A stretch of 46,728 bases of DNA from Dehalococcoidales bacterium. Lineage in GTDB: Bacteria > Chloroflexota > Dehalococcoidia > Dehalococcoidales > JAFGLR01. Of the stretch, positions 1 to 9,382 are shown piece by piece. A program made the translations under genes and the position numbers. The stretch covers positions 1 to 46,728 of the forward strand of contig JAFGLR010000134.1 of NCBI GenBank assembly GCA_016927955.1, written 5' to 3'. How positions within the stretch are numbered: position 1 is the first letter of the stretch; every line of letters begins with the position of its first letter. A model generated the notes under the pieces. That model had not been told where the DNA came from. It did not search any database and was given only the letters and a program-made list of their open reading frames with translations.

Positions 1-801
1 ATTCTGGATTAGCTGGTCGACCCCGATTTTACCAACGTCATGGAGTAAGCTACCACAACGGAGGTCTTCCAAATCTTCTTTGGACAAACACATTTTATTG
101 CCTATGCACATAGTGATATCAGTTACTCGACGAGAGTGTCCGGCGGTGTATTTATCTTTCGCTTCCAGCGCGAATACCAAAGACTCCATGGCACGAAGAG
201 AAAGTGTTCGGAGGTCTCTTTCCGCTTTCTTGCGTTCATTGACTTCCAATCTTAGTTGCATCGCCTGTTGTTGTAATTCATAGGCTGTTTTGGTTAATAG
301 TTTCTGCATTTTACCCTGCCTGCCGATAACAAAACTTACAATGATACTAAACCCGACGACACCTAACTCAAGCCATGTGTTAAATGCGGCAGGCGGGGTA
401 AAAAGAAGGGGCGAAAATAATACCAAAGCTAATACAACAGACGTGATGATCCCGTTTAATATGCCGAGACGCCAGGCGGCTACAGTAACACATAAAATAT
501 AAAATGTACGATAGCCGGCAACAAAAAAAGCATATTCCCAATCAGGTAGGGGGGCTACTCCAGCTAGTATGGCAAGTTTAGGTGCATAACAAAAAATACC
601 CATAAGGATTGCCAGGATAACAACATACCAAAAATAACGGTCACGTAAGATATTACTATTTCGTTGTAAATGTTGTAGTATTTCTGAAGGGTTATCACCG
701 GAATCCTTATTAATACCGGCCGGTATGTTATCTTGATTGAGTCGGATATTATTTTGGTTATTCATTTTGGTCGGATAAACAAGCCTTCTCTGATTTAGCA
801 T
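1..801 (-). CDS. HD-GYP domain membrane protein, truncated by window edge (C-terminus missing)
   Basis: Reverse-strand translation from ATG at 801 is open to the window edge: several hydrophobic segments, then ...AMESLVFALEAKDKYTAGHSRRVTDI...LRCGSLLHDVGKIGVDQLIQN, with HD-GYP signature H-S-x-R-V and LLHDVGKIG. Confidence 0.88.
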   Translation of the reverse strand, partial: MLNQRRLVYPTKMNNQNNIRLNQDNIPAGINKDSGDNPSEILQHLQRNSNILRDRYFWYVVILAILMGIFCYAPKLAILAGVAPLPDWEYAFFVAGYRTFYILCVTVAAWRLGILNGIITSVVLALVLFSPLLFTPPAAFNTWLELGVVGFSIIVSFVIGRQGKMQKLLTKTAYELQQQAMQLRLEVNERKKAERDLRTLSLRAMESLVFALEAKDKYTAGHSRRVTDITMCIGNKMCLSKEDLEDLRCGSLLHDVGKIGVDQLIQN

Positions 802-1039
802 TTCACTCACCACACCGATTGTTTTGTATAAATTGATTAGACTACATTAACAACCGAATAATTAATGAATAATTAGTATTACCAGACGTTCGGCAAAAAA
901 TTTAACAACTATTATGACGCTATTATAATGTACCAAAAACTATCGGATATTTAAATAATATTATAGTACTATGCTGAGGCAAATTAAGGTTACTTTAGTA
1001 CTAAGAAGGGGCGATATTGACATCCAGGAATAAACTTAA

Positions 1040-1686
1040 AATTAGGCAATTATCCCCTCTTAACACGTAGGAGGCAAAATGTCACTCGAATATTCAAAGC
1101 AACATTACACTATTCTTGCTCAAGAATTTTTGGATTATGTTTTAGATAACGATATGCCTTTAAGAAAGCGTAAACCATTGCCCTTGCGACTGCTTTATCG
1201 TGTAATCGCTCTTTGTACTCATCCAATGTTAAACCTTCGGCTTGCTTTGATAAGGAGGGGTTTCTATGTGCCAAACCGTCACGATAATCAGGGGAATCCA
1301 ATTCTTTTAGAATCAAGCCCATTTCTTTCCGCTCTTGTTTCAGTCTATGAAGAAAGACATCCACAATCTCGGCAATTAATTTCTCAGTCTCATCTTGCGA
1401 AGGCATATAACTCCTTCTTTATGTGGTGGGTATTGGTGAAGACCAATGAATTATAGGTTAAACTTTCTTTGGATAGTCTTGATTATGGCTAGTAAAGCAA
1501 CTGCCGTTAACGGTTGTTCTACATTTGCCACAATCAACAGCAAAGCGATTATTGCTTCGATTAACTTCATACATAGGAATGTTTAAGTGACCTCCGAATA
1601 ATCGTTAGCACAACTGAATTTACCAATACCCACCTCTATGCTATTTTACCATAATTACGTGCTATAAGGGGATAATTGCGTAAAAT
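1040..1686. mobile_element. Small element with imperfect terminal inverted repeats (core GCAATTATCCCC / GGGGATAATTGC) flanked by 9-bp direct repeat TAAACTTAA
   Basis: TAAACTTAA at 1031-1039 and 1687-1695 brackets inverted ends 1040-1063 and 1664-1686. Confidence 0.5.
1110..1406 (-). CDS. Small hypothetical protein (98 aa)
   Basis: Charged protein-like composition; AAGGAG ribosome-binding site upstream on minus strand; overlaps an antisense ORF. Confidence 0.5.
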   Translation of the reverse strand: MPSQDETEKLIAEIVDVFLHRLKQERKEMGLILKELDSPDYRDGLAHRNPSLSKQAEGLTLDEYKERLHDKAVARAMVYAFLKAYRYLKHNPKILEQE

Positions 1687-1827
1687 TAAACTTAAGGATA
1701 AACAGTACATTATCATTGATAATGCCGTATAGATAAATTATATTGACATTAAATGAGTTATCCGTTCGGTGATTCATTTGGTTAGCATAGCTGAATATAT
1801 TATAGACTAATTATATGGGAGGTTAGT

Positions 1828-2274
1828 ATGAAAAAAGTATTAGTGGCGTACTTCAGTCTAACAGGGAACACGGAGAAGATGGCTCAATTCATTGCGGAAG
1901 GAGTTCGCATTAGCGGCCAACAAGCTGTAATAAAAAGGATATCCGATATTAAAACAATCGATGACCTGAATAATTATGACGGATATATCTTCGGTTCGCC
2001 GACCTATCACCGGGATATAACGGAAACCGTAAAAACATTCCTGTTTTTCGCCCGGAAAGGTAATCTGGCCGGGAAATTGGCAGGTGCTTTCGGCTCCTAT
2101 ACTCACAGCGGTGATGCCCCGAGCATCGTTTTTGAAACGATGGAATACGTTTATAAGATGGTACCTTTCAAACTCAGTTCTTTCCGGTTGAAGGATGACG
2201 TTATCGATACCACCGAAGGGATGCGGGCTTGCCACGACTACGGACGGGTTTTCGGAGAAGAAATAGAAAAGTGA
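1828..2274 (+). CDS. Flavodoxin family protein
   Basis: MKKVLVAYFSLTGNTEKMA FMN-binding P-loop; GSPTYHRD; SD GGGAGG. Confidence 0.9.
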   Translation: MKKVLVAYFSLTGNTEKMAQFIAEGVRISGQQAVIKRISDIKTIDDLNNYDGYIFGSPTYHRDITETVKTFLFFARKGNLAGKLAGAFGSYTHSGDAPSIVFETMEYVYKMVPFKLSSFRLKDDVIDTTEGMRACHDYGRVFGEEIEK

Positions 2275-2279
2275 TGTAA

Positions 2280-2305
2280 AAGGCTGGGGAGTATTCCCCA
2301 GCCTT
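2280..2305. terminator. Hairpin terminator between convergent genes
   Basis: AAGGCTGGGGA-GTAT-TCCCCAGCCTT perfect 11-bp stem directly after flavodoxin stop. Confidence 0.75.
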
Positions 2306-2327
2306 AATACGTTAAGAGAAAACGATT

Positions 2328-2795
2328 TTATTTAACGATTATAGTCAATTCAAAAGTCCGGACGCCCTTTTCACCACCTTCCCAAGGTCGGTCATAGCTT
2401 AAATTAACTTTTACCGTACCGGTTTGGCTAGCTTTAAATGTCCATTCCTCAGTACCTCCTGCAGCTACCATAGGTGTATCATCTTGGGTTTGCGGTTCGA
2501 TGTACTGATGGCCGGTCTGTGTTAATATATCGGCATCACTAATAACTGCCTGTTCCGTCCAGCTAAAACCGGTGGTGGCATTGGAATCCAGAATAATAGT
2601 GATGGTATCTCCGTCTTTTACTTCAATTTGTTTCGTAATATTAGCAGACCCGTTAAAATCTTCGTCCGTAGCAACGACCTGATGGTACTCAGGAGAGGGG
2701 GGCGTAGTGTTATCCGCAGCATTATTTGCACTACATGCACCGAGGAATAAAACTAGTCCGGTTAACATTATGGTGGCCAAAGTTCTAATTTTCAT
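2328..2795 (-). CDS. Chagasin-type (I42) protease-inhibitor-like lipoprotein
   Basis: Lipobox LFLGAC; NATTGFSW, GGTEEWTFKA and L-SYDRPWE motifs of the chagasin family. Confidence 0.82.
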   Translation of the reverse strand: MKIRTLATIMLTGLVLFLGACSANNAADNTTPPSPEYHQVVATDEDFNGSANITKQIEVKDGDTITIILDSNATTGFSWTEQAVISDADILTQTGHQYIEPQTQDDTPMVAAGGTEEWTFKASQTGTVKVNLSYDRPWEGGEKGVRTFELTIIVK

Positions 2796-2978
2796 ATTTA
2801 TTTCTCCTTTTTCTTGTTTCTAAAAATATATACGTGAAATAAGAAAAAGGATTACAACGTTAATAGTCGGATAGGGTCAATACAAACGTAGATACGATAC
2901 AAAGGATAAAAATCCTTTGGACAGGATAATCATCAGGTGTTATAATATGCCCTACCCGAGTTCGATGGAGGTGTAATA

Positions 2979-3401
2979 ATGCCGACAATAAAGGTAGAAT
3001 TCACCGCAGACGTCAAAGCTAAAGCAGAAAGACTCTGGGATATACTCACCGACGTGTCATCCTGGCCCCAATGGCTAAAAACAACCTACGTAAAACAGGA
3101 TATATCAGGGCCGTTAGCAGAAGGCGCTACCTTTACCGCAGAACTCGGTGGTATCAGATGGAATCTTACCATAATAAAAGCCAAGAAACCGGAACTAATT
3201 CGCTGGAAGGGACGGCGTTTTGGTATCGAGGCTATTCATGAATGGGAATTTATTGAAGACGGTGAAAATACAAGAATAGTAACCAGAGAGAGTATGACCG
3301 GTTGGATTGCCATTCTTACCTATCCGGTAACAAAACCGAGATTATCGAAATACGATGAGAAATGGCTGGCCGGCCTTAAAACAAAAGCGGAAAGCCTGTG
3401 A
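2979..3401 (+). CDS. SRPBCC / polyketide cyclase-like protein
   Basis: VEFTADVKAKAERLWDILTDVSSWPQW, typical SRPBCC N-terminus. Confidence 0.8.
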   Translation: MPTIKVEFTADVKAKAERLWDILTDVSSWPQWLKTTYVKQDISGPLAEGATFTAELGGIRWNLTIIKAKKPELIRWKGRRFGIEAIHEWEFIEDGENTRIVTRESMTGWIAILTYPVTKPRLSKYDEKWLAGLKTKAESL

Positions 3402-3449
3402 ATATTTAAACGGCATTAGATAGTGTATTTAAAATTAACCGGCAAAATC

Positions 3450-4760
3450 CTAAATAATTGCACAATCTTTACAGGCAAAAAGTATGTTATTAAACAACTT
3501 TTCTAATTTATCAAAGGGAGTTGAGGCGAAGGCAATGCGTAGTATATTTTTGTCGCTGTAGCAAATAACCCCGGTACTGTATTTATTTAAAAGTAACTCC
3601 CAAACTCTATCTGCACTGGTATTTTTCAGCTTGACGCACATGAAATACCCGGAATTAAAAGGTAAAGCCTCGAAATATTCTTCATACTCCGGATGTGCTG
3701 CAAATACGGACTTGACCCGTAAATATCGTTTTCCAATTTCCTTTTTATTATTCTCCTTTTCCTTCTCATGGCTTTCAGAGATAAGTCCATGGAGAAAGAT
3801 AGACTGGGAAAGGTGAGGTGAATTAGATATATTTCCTCTTATGGCTCCGGCAGTCTTAGATTCAAAAGCTTTATAAAGTTCCGGCGTACCATTCTTAATG
3901 CCATAAGTGATGAATCCTATACGTAAACCCCAGGCATACTCTTCTTTGGTTATGCCATCTACTTTAACGGCAAGTATATTCTCATGGCAATTCGCTAATT
4001 TAGAGAATAACGATTCGGTCATTATGGCATCTTCAAAGAAAAGCCCGAAGTAAGAATCATCCAAGATTACGACCAGTTTGTTACCGGAAACGGCGGCTTC
4101 TTTTAAGATACGGACTATTTCTTGCCCCTCTGTTTCCGTAGGTGTGTATCCTGAGGGATTATTAGGGAAATTTAAGAGCACTATTTTTTTACCTATAGGA
4201 CCTGAATTCACCTCTTCCTTGAAGGAATCAATATCAAAAGCTCTGTTTTTAAATAGATTAAATAATCTTAAAATTACCCCATAAGCATTAGAGAATACCA
4301 GGTCGTAATTCTCCCAATACAGGTCGGATAGGATTATCTCATCCGTATCATCAAAAAATAAGTAACCTACGATACTTAAACCGTTTGTTACGCCGCAGGT
4401 GACTACCGGCAGGCTAATTTCTTGTGTATTCAGGGAATGATTTTTTAATTTTATCAGGTCCCTCCATTTGTCCCGTAAGGGCTTGATTCCTTCACTCGGA
4501 GCATAGGGAAAGGCATCTTTAGCATCAATATTTAAAAGGCGGGAAATACTCGGTAAGACCATCGGTTTCCCGTCGTCATTATAGGCCGTGCCTACCGTAG
4601 CATTGATTTCTTTACCCTTAGCTGCAGCTCCCTGAGCCAGGATTCCTTTTGCAGGAAAATAAATGGCTTTACCTTTTTTGGACAATAGCTCATAGGCTGT
4701 TTGATTATGATTTTCGATAATACGATTGAGCTCGACGGCTTGTGGGTTAAATCCGGACAT
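3450..4760 (-). CDS. Class I/II PLP-dependent aminotransferase
   Basis: 436 aa; LLNFPNNPSGYTPTETEG, VVILDDSYFGLFFED. Confidence 0.87.
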   Translation of the reverse strand: MSGFNPQAVELNRIIENHNQTAYELLSKKGKAIYFPAKGILAQGAAAKGKEINATVGTAYNDDGKPMVLPSISRLLNIDAKDAFPYAPSEGIKPLRDKWRDLIKLKNHSLNTQEISLPVVTCGVTNGLSIVGYLFFDDTDEIILSDLYWENYDLVFSNAYGVILRLFNLFKNRAFDIDSFKEEVNSGPIGKKIVLLNFPNNPSGYTPTETEGQEIVRILKEAAVSGNKLVVILDDSYFGLFFEDAIMTESLFSKLANCHENILAVKVDGITKEEYAWGLRIGFITYGIKNGTPELYKAFESKTAGAIRGNISNSPHLSQSIFLHGLISESHEKEKENNKKEIGKRYLRVKSVFAAHPEYEEYFEALPFNSGYFMCVKLKNTSADRVWELLLNKYSTGVICYSDKNILRIAFASTPFDKLEKLFNNILFACKDCAII

Positions 4761-4887
4761 AAACTACTCCCTTGATTTTAATCTGTTAATATTTTACATT
4801 ATAACGTTTTTTCAACATAGAATCATTTCTCTTTTTAAAAATATTCTATTATGCAAAAGAAGTAATTTAACGAATAAATAGTATTTT

Positions 4888-5131
4888 CACACCGATTAGA
4901 CTAAGCAAATTGGAGAGGCTCCGGGCATCACCTCGGATAAGTTTGATGTAGAACAATACCGCATAGAGCCGGATGTAGAACTGGAGCGTAGAAAAAGAGA
5001 TACTAATAATAATGTTACTAAATGATAGCCCGATTATGACAGGCAAGATAGCTCTGGACTATCTTTACGGATTTCTTGGTTACAATACGCGTTTGAATAA
5101 AATGGGAAAAGAGGCGGAAGGCAATCTATAA
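4888..5131 (+). pseudogene. DUF5661-like small protein, disrupted by in-frame TAG and a frameshift
   Basis: TKQIGEAPGITSDKFDVEQYRIEPDVELERRKRDTNNNVT, then after +1 shift NDSPIMTGKIALDYLYGFLGYNTRLNKMGKEAEGNL; family assignment from memory. Confidence 0.55.
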
Positions 5132-5174
5132 GAAGCAACCGGCATCTCATAGACATATACTGGCGGGCTAAGTA

Positions 5175-5420
5175 TTAATATTTTATTTCTTCCTTATAGC
5201 AAATCTGCTTGCAGTCAAAACAATAATACGGCTGCATTCTAATACCACGGAATACTTTTACGGTACCCTGGGCTTTGATTTTCGTGCTGCCGCAGTGGAC
5301 GCAACCGATGCCATCATTACGTTTTACTACCGGTTTAGGCCGTGGTGCGTTTATAATATCCGATAGTGTAAATTCAGGCAATTTCTTTGGTGTTTGTTTA
5401 TGTGGTTTCTTCTGTCCCAA
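5175..5420 (-). CDS. Small zinc-ribbon protein
   Basis: CVHCGSTKIKAQG...YYCFDCKQIC, two CxxC knuckles. Confidence 0.7.
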   Translation of the reverse strand: MGQKKPHKQTPKKLPEFTLSDIINAPRPKPVVKRNDGIGCVHCGSTKIKAQGTVKVFRGIRMQPYYCFDCKQICYKEEIKY

Positions 5421-5497
5421 TGTAATTTCCTATTGTAAAATAGTGTGTAATTTAATTCGGTATGGTGATTGAATCATAACCGGCCTACGAGTAAATA

Positions 5498-6316
5498 TTA
5501 ACGCCACGTTATAACGGGATCCTTTCGCGTCGGAATCCGGTGATACTTATGTTTCGGGTAGCCGACTAACATACTTCCAAAATTCGAATGACCTTCAGGT
5601 AAGGTTAAGGCTTCTTTAACCGGAGGAAACTCAGCTGATAACATGGTATAACCACTCCAACAAGTACCCACGCCGATGCTCCTGGCTGTTAATTCTAAAA
5701 AGGTTAAGGCAGCAGCACAGGCTGGCGGGGCTACAATATCATCCGACTTAGCATGAGTAATTATTAAGACCGGGGCATGATGCAGGAGTACATCTTTCCC
5801 GTTTTCCTGTCCTTCCAATATCAATTGCATATGTGCCTCTGCGGCTAATTCCGGCTGGTTTGCAATCATAAACCGTAAAAATTCGGTAATTGCGCTTCTA
5901 ATTTTGTCTAATCTATCAGGATTCTCTATCACGAGCCACTCTACACATTGGTTGTTGCCGGCTGTAGGAGCGTAACGGGCTACATCGATTAACTTATTTA
6001 TAATTTCCTTTGATACCGGCTTTTTCTTAAATAACCTTATGGAACGGCGGCTCTTCAGGAGTTGTTCACACTGTTCAGGACTGATTTGCAGTCCGTTTTG
6101 TACAGGCACACATTTTTCGACTGGTACCGCGCGGTGGGTTAGGCTGCCGGTAGGGCATGCGGCGACGCAATGACCGCACCTGACACAAGCTGTTTCGATA
6201 AACGGTACCGGTGAGGGGAATTCGTTGGCTCGAAACTCGATTAATCCTATCCTGCACTCTTCGGTACAGATACCACATTTGGTACACGTATTTTGATTTA
6301 CTTCGATAAACTGCAT
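5498..6316 (-). CDS. 4Fe-4S ferredoxin-nitroreductase fusion protein
   Basis: CTKCGICTEECRIG and CVRCGHCVAACPTG followed by nitroreductase RRSIRLFKKKPVSKEIINKLIDVARYAPTAGNNQ. Confidence 0.92.
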   Translation of the reverse strand: MQFIEVNQNTCTKCGICTEECRIGLIEFRANEFPSPVPFIETACVRCGHCVAACPTGSLTHRAVPVEKCVPVQNGLQISPEQCEQLLKSRRSIRLFKKKPVSKEIINKLIDVARYAPTAGNNQCVEWLVIENPDRLDKIRSAITEFLRFMIANQPELAAEAHMQLILEGQENGKDVLLHHAPVLIITHAKSDDIVAPPACAAALTFLELTARSIGVGTCWSGYTMLSAEFPPVKEALTLPEGHSNFGSMLVGYPKHKYHRIPTRKDPVITWR

Positions 6317-6396
6317 TTTTACCTACCTTCTCTTGGTTCTCGTTTTCATAGGAATAGCGGTTTTAAACAACAATTTGTTGCGTATTTGTTTATACT

Positions 6397-6687
6397 TTAG
6401 GTATCACATTCCTGGTAAACGTTTATTTCCGGAGGCCCTGCCTCAAATTGTTTGGCTTTTCCCATAAATGCCTGAAAATGTGGCGTCGAACCGTGGTATT
6501 TTAACGCTTCCTCATTCTCATACTTTTCATAGACAAAATATTGGTTAGGATTTTGAGTATGGCGGTTAAGCACATAAGCGATTGCACCGGGGTCCTTGCG
6601 TACTTTTAGAGCAAGTTCACGGAATTCCTTTTCGAATTCATTACCCTTACCGGTGATTACCTTGATTACTGCGGTAACGACTAACAT
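6397..6687 (-). CDS. Antibiotic biosynthesis monooxygenase (ABM) / quinol monooxygenase-like protein, copy 1
   Basis: Small ABM-fold protein: FVYEKYENEEALKYHGSTPHFQAF. Confidence 0.85.
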   Translation of the reverse strand: MLVVTAVIKVITGKGNEFEKEFRELALKVRKDPGAIAYVLNRHTQNPNQYFVYEKYENEEALKYHGSTPHFQAFMGKAKQFEAGPPEINVYQECDT

Positions 6688-6730
6688 ATATAAAGCGCCT
6701 CCTTTGTACTTGTTACTGCGTAGAATAGTT

Positions 6731-6770
6731 GTGGTAATTAAATCCGGCCTATTGGCCGAGGGCTTCTGAC
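6731..6770 (-). repeat. Very degenerate copy of tRNA-Met 3' half (putative att scar R5)
   Basis: GTGGT...AATCCGGCCTATTGGCCGAGGGCTT aligned with tRNA GTGGT...GATTCGGACTACCGACCAAGGGCTT. Confidence 0.4.
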
Positions 6771-6839
6771 AGCAAAGCTTCGTGAGTGATAGTATAGCAT
6801 CTATATTAAATATCCTTCAAATACTATTTCCGAAATAAT

Positions 6840-7034
6840 TTAGCGTCTTATCATGCCCAATCCGTTACATTTAGAGCAAATTTTATAATTCAGTTTCGGT
6901 TTTTCCTGTTTACCGAATATTCTGGAAAAAATACCGGGGTTATCCTCAAGATACGATTTATTCGGTGACTTAGATTCAGGCAGGATTATTTCACCGGTTC
7001 CGTCACAATTCGGACATTTTATCAACTCTTGCAT
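6840..7034 (-). CDS. Small DnaJ-like zinc-finger protein
   Basis: CPNCDGTGEI...CSKCNGLGMI. Confidence 0.65.
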   Translation of the reverse strand: MQELIKCPNCDGTGEIILPESKSPNKSYLEDNPGIFSRIFGKQEKPKLNYKICSKCNGLGMIRR

Positions 7035-7110
7035 TTTTTAATATCCTTCCTTTATGTAAGTATTCATGTAGTAAGTATATTATAATACAAAATTACAGTT
7101 ACAGGGACCG

Positions 7111-7130
7111 GATTCGGACTACCGACTAAG
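7111..7130 (-). repeat. Partial copy of tRNA-Met 3' region (R4)
   Basis: GATTCGGACTACCGACTAAG, 19/20 identical to tRNA sequence at 10347 onward. Confidence 0.6.
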
Positions 7131-7376
7131 GATTAAGTGATTATCATCAAAAACTCGGAAATATTACGTATAATAAGAACTCGCTGGACTAATCAGAGTA
7201 AAAGCAACAGTTATAGGGAGAGATAATATTGTGATTCACCTGATTGTAACTAGTGGAAAAAGTTACTGCTATTTTTGGCAAGTTAGATATCTCTACGTTA
7301 CAATTAAAGATATAAGGAGTTGAGTAGATTATATTGTAATGATACTTATAAATTCGGCCTTGGGGAGGTATGTGGA

Positions 7377-8189
7377 ATGTTTAGGAAGGTACGGTTATTA
7401 TCACTCGGTTTTATTGTAATTTGCATTCTTGTTTCAACTTTAGGGTGTAAACAAACAGTAACTTACACCAATAATACGACACCGGCGTCTTCAACAAAAA
7501 CGAATTTACCCTTACTTGATATGGAAAGCCATGATTCTATAGAAACTGCATATTTTGCTTTAGGTTGATTCTGGGGTTCCGACTCCCGGTTTGGGAGTAT
7601 CGAAGGAGTTATTCGCACTCAGGCAGGATATTCGGGCGGCAGCTTATTAAATCCTACTTATCATAATCTCGGAGACCATAGTGAGACTGTTAGAATTGAT
7701 TACGATCCCACAGTTATCTCTTATGAACAACTGCTCGCTACATTTTGGAGTGCACATAATCCGATATATCCTAACGATTTAATCCAGTACCGGTCAGCAA
7801 TATTCTATGTAAACGATAAACAAAAGGAACAGGCGAATGCGGTTCTAAAGTCAGAAGAAGAGAGATTAGGAATGACTTTATATACGGATATTGAACCATA
7901 CGGTAATTTTTATGTAGCAGAGGACTATCATCAAAAATATAATTTGCGCCAGGTATCTCTTTTAGCAAACGAGCTATATGCTATTTATCCAAACCCGGCG
8001 GATTTCAGAGATTCTACAGCCGCTGCCAGATTAAACGGATATAGCGTTGGATATGGCAATATGAATGTACTATTAAAGACCATCGGTAGCCTTGGCCTTT
8101 CAGAGGCGGGTAAAAATGATTTACTGCAAATTGTTGGGGACAGTCTAACTCCAGGATGTCCGGTGGCAGTTTGTCCGAGCAACGAATGA
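7377..8189 (+). CDS. msrA: Peptide methionine sulfoxide reductase MsrA, predicted selenocysteine lipoprotein (UGA at 7566-7568)
   Basis: Lipobox LVSTLGC; ...FALG-U-FWGSDSRFGSIEGVIRTQAGYSGG...; the only interruption is TGA at the GCFWG catalytic Cys; same frame continues to 8189; SD GGGGAGG. Confidence 0.88.
7582..7598 (+). promoter_or_regulatory. Bacterial SECIS-like hairpin
   Basis: ACTCCC-GGTTT-GGGAGT, loop starts 19 nt after UGA, G in first two loop positions. Confidence 0.7.
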
Positions 8190-8216
8190 CTTTAATTAAA
8201 AAGGTGATAAAGCGGT

Positions 8217-8651
8217 ATGAGATTAGTAAAATATCTACTGGTTATTATGGTATTATTAGTGATTTTAGTATTACCGGGATGTGCCGGAGAAGACCAAGCT
8301 GTGAACGGTACTTATAAAAATATAACCGTTCCAGAAGCATTCGGATTAATAGAAGAGAATGCGAATAATCCTGATTTCGTAATAATAGACGTACGAACAC
8401 CCGCAGAATATGCGGCCGGGCATATCATAGATGCGATTAACATGGACTTTTACGCTGCAACATTCAAAGATGACCTCGCGAAACTGGATAAAGATATAAC
8501 CTACTTTATTTATTGCAGAACCGGGAATCGCAGCGGACAGGTATTGAAATTAATGGAGTCACTTAGTTTCAAGGAAGTTTTTAACCTATCTCCGGGTGGT
8601 ATGCCCGATTGGATTGCGGCCGGATTGCCCTATGTAACAATAGAAAATTAA
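8217..8651 (+). CDS. Rhodanese-domain lipoprotein
   Basis: Lipobox VLPGC; VIIDVRTPAEYAAGHI; active loop CRTGNRS. Confidence 0.9.
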   Translation: MRLVKYLLVIMVLLVILVLPGCAGEDQAVNGTYKNITVPEAFGLIEENANNPDFVIIDVRTPAEYAAGHIIDAINMDFYAATFKDDLAKLDKDITYFIYCRTGNRSGQVLKLMESLSFKEVFNLSPGGMPDWIAAGLPYVTIEN

Positions 8652-8656
8652 TAGCA

Positions 8657-8682
8657 ACGGATAGATTCGGACTACCGGCCGA
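8657..8682 (-). repeat. Partial copy of tRNA-Met 3' region (R3)
   Basis: 23/26 identities with tRNA, incl. exact TAGATTCGGACTACCG. Confidence 0.6.
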
Positions 8683-8730
8683 AGAGGATTAACATATTCT
8701 TAACGGTAATACCTGATAACCAAAATGGCT

Positions 8731-9018
8731 TCAGACGATTTCCTGGTAAGCGGTGACTTCAGGAGGACCAGCTGAAATAGGATTGGCATTTTTAATAAAC
8801 TCCTGGAAGTGAGGCGTTGCGGTATGGTATTTTAACGCTTCGTCATTCTCATACTTTTCAAAGACAAAGTATTGATTGGGGTTTTGAACATTACGGTGTA
8901 GAACATAGGCTATCACACCTGGGTCTTTACGCACCTTGAGAGCCAGTTTATTAAACTCCCTCTCAAATTCCTTACCCTTACCGTCAACTACTTTGGCCAT
9001 TGCTGTTAATACTATCAT
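8731..9018 (-). CDS. ABM-domain monooxygenase-like protein, copy 2
   Basis: Paralogue of 6397-6687 (shared ALKVRKDPG, QNPNQYFV, FEKYEN). Confidence 0.85.
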   Translation of the reverse strand: MIVLTAMAKVVDGKGKEFEREFNKLALKVRKDPGVIAYVLHRNVQNPNQYFVFEKYENDEALKYHTATPHFQEFIKNANPISAGPPEVTAYQEIV

Positions 9019-9045
9019 TTGTAGAATTCCTCCTTGAAGAATTAA

Positions 9046-9085
9046 TGGTGGCGAGTAAATTCGGACTACTGACCAAGGGCTTATG
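9046..9085 (-). repeat. Copy of tRNA-Met 3' half (R2)
   Basis: 36/40 identities with tRNA positions 10335-10374 by manual alignment. Confidence 0.8.
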
Positions 9086-9382
9086 CATACCAGTCTTGGA
9101 TATAACTAATATAATAACGTTAACTGCCCCAAAAAGACAAATAGCTCTTTTTATGGTTACCATAGCTTAAACAGACATTGAACCTATCCTCCTTTTCGTT
9201 CGATTGCGTGCGAGAGTACACGACTATCGGAAAGAGGTTAATATGTATGCGAGTACGATTTTAAGCTCATAATTTGAAAGGAGAATCTGTTATTTAGTAT
9301 TTTGTTTAGACTGTCATATCAGCAGTCGTGTGATACAATTAGTATAAAGAAGAAATGGATAAGTAATAGCCGGAGGAAGGGA

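Noticed and set aside
80-502. Plus-strand ORFs in the first 500 bp
   Set aside because: Antisense to the clear HD-GYP coding frame on the minus strand.
1079-1456. 125-aa plus-strand ORF with strong SD inside the TIR element
   Set aside because: Antisense to a 98-aa ORF with more protein-like composition and its own SD; not called, but cannot be fully excluded.
5454-5500. Possible further tRNA-Met scar (AATTCGGTATGG...ACCGGCCTACGAG)
   Set aside because: Similarity too short and interrupted to distinguish from chance.
7320-8189. Reading the MsrA locus as a pseudogene or two separate genes
   Set aside because: The sole lesion is a TGA exactly at the catalytic Cys, with a SECIS-like hairpin and intact downstream frame; recoding is a better explanation, pending the Sec machinery.
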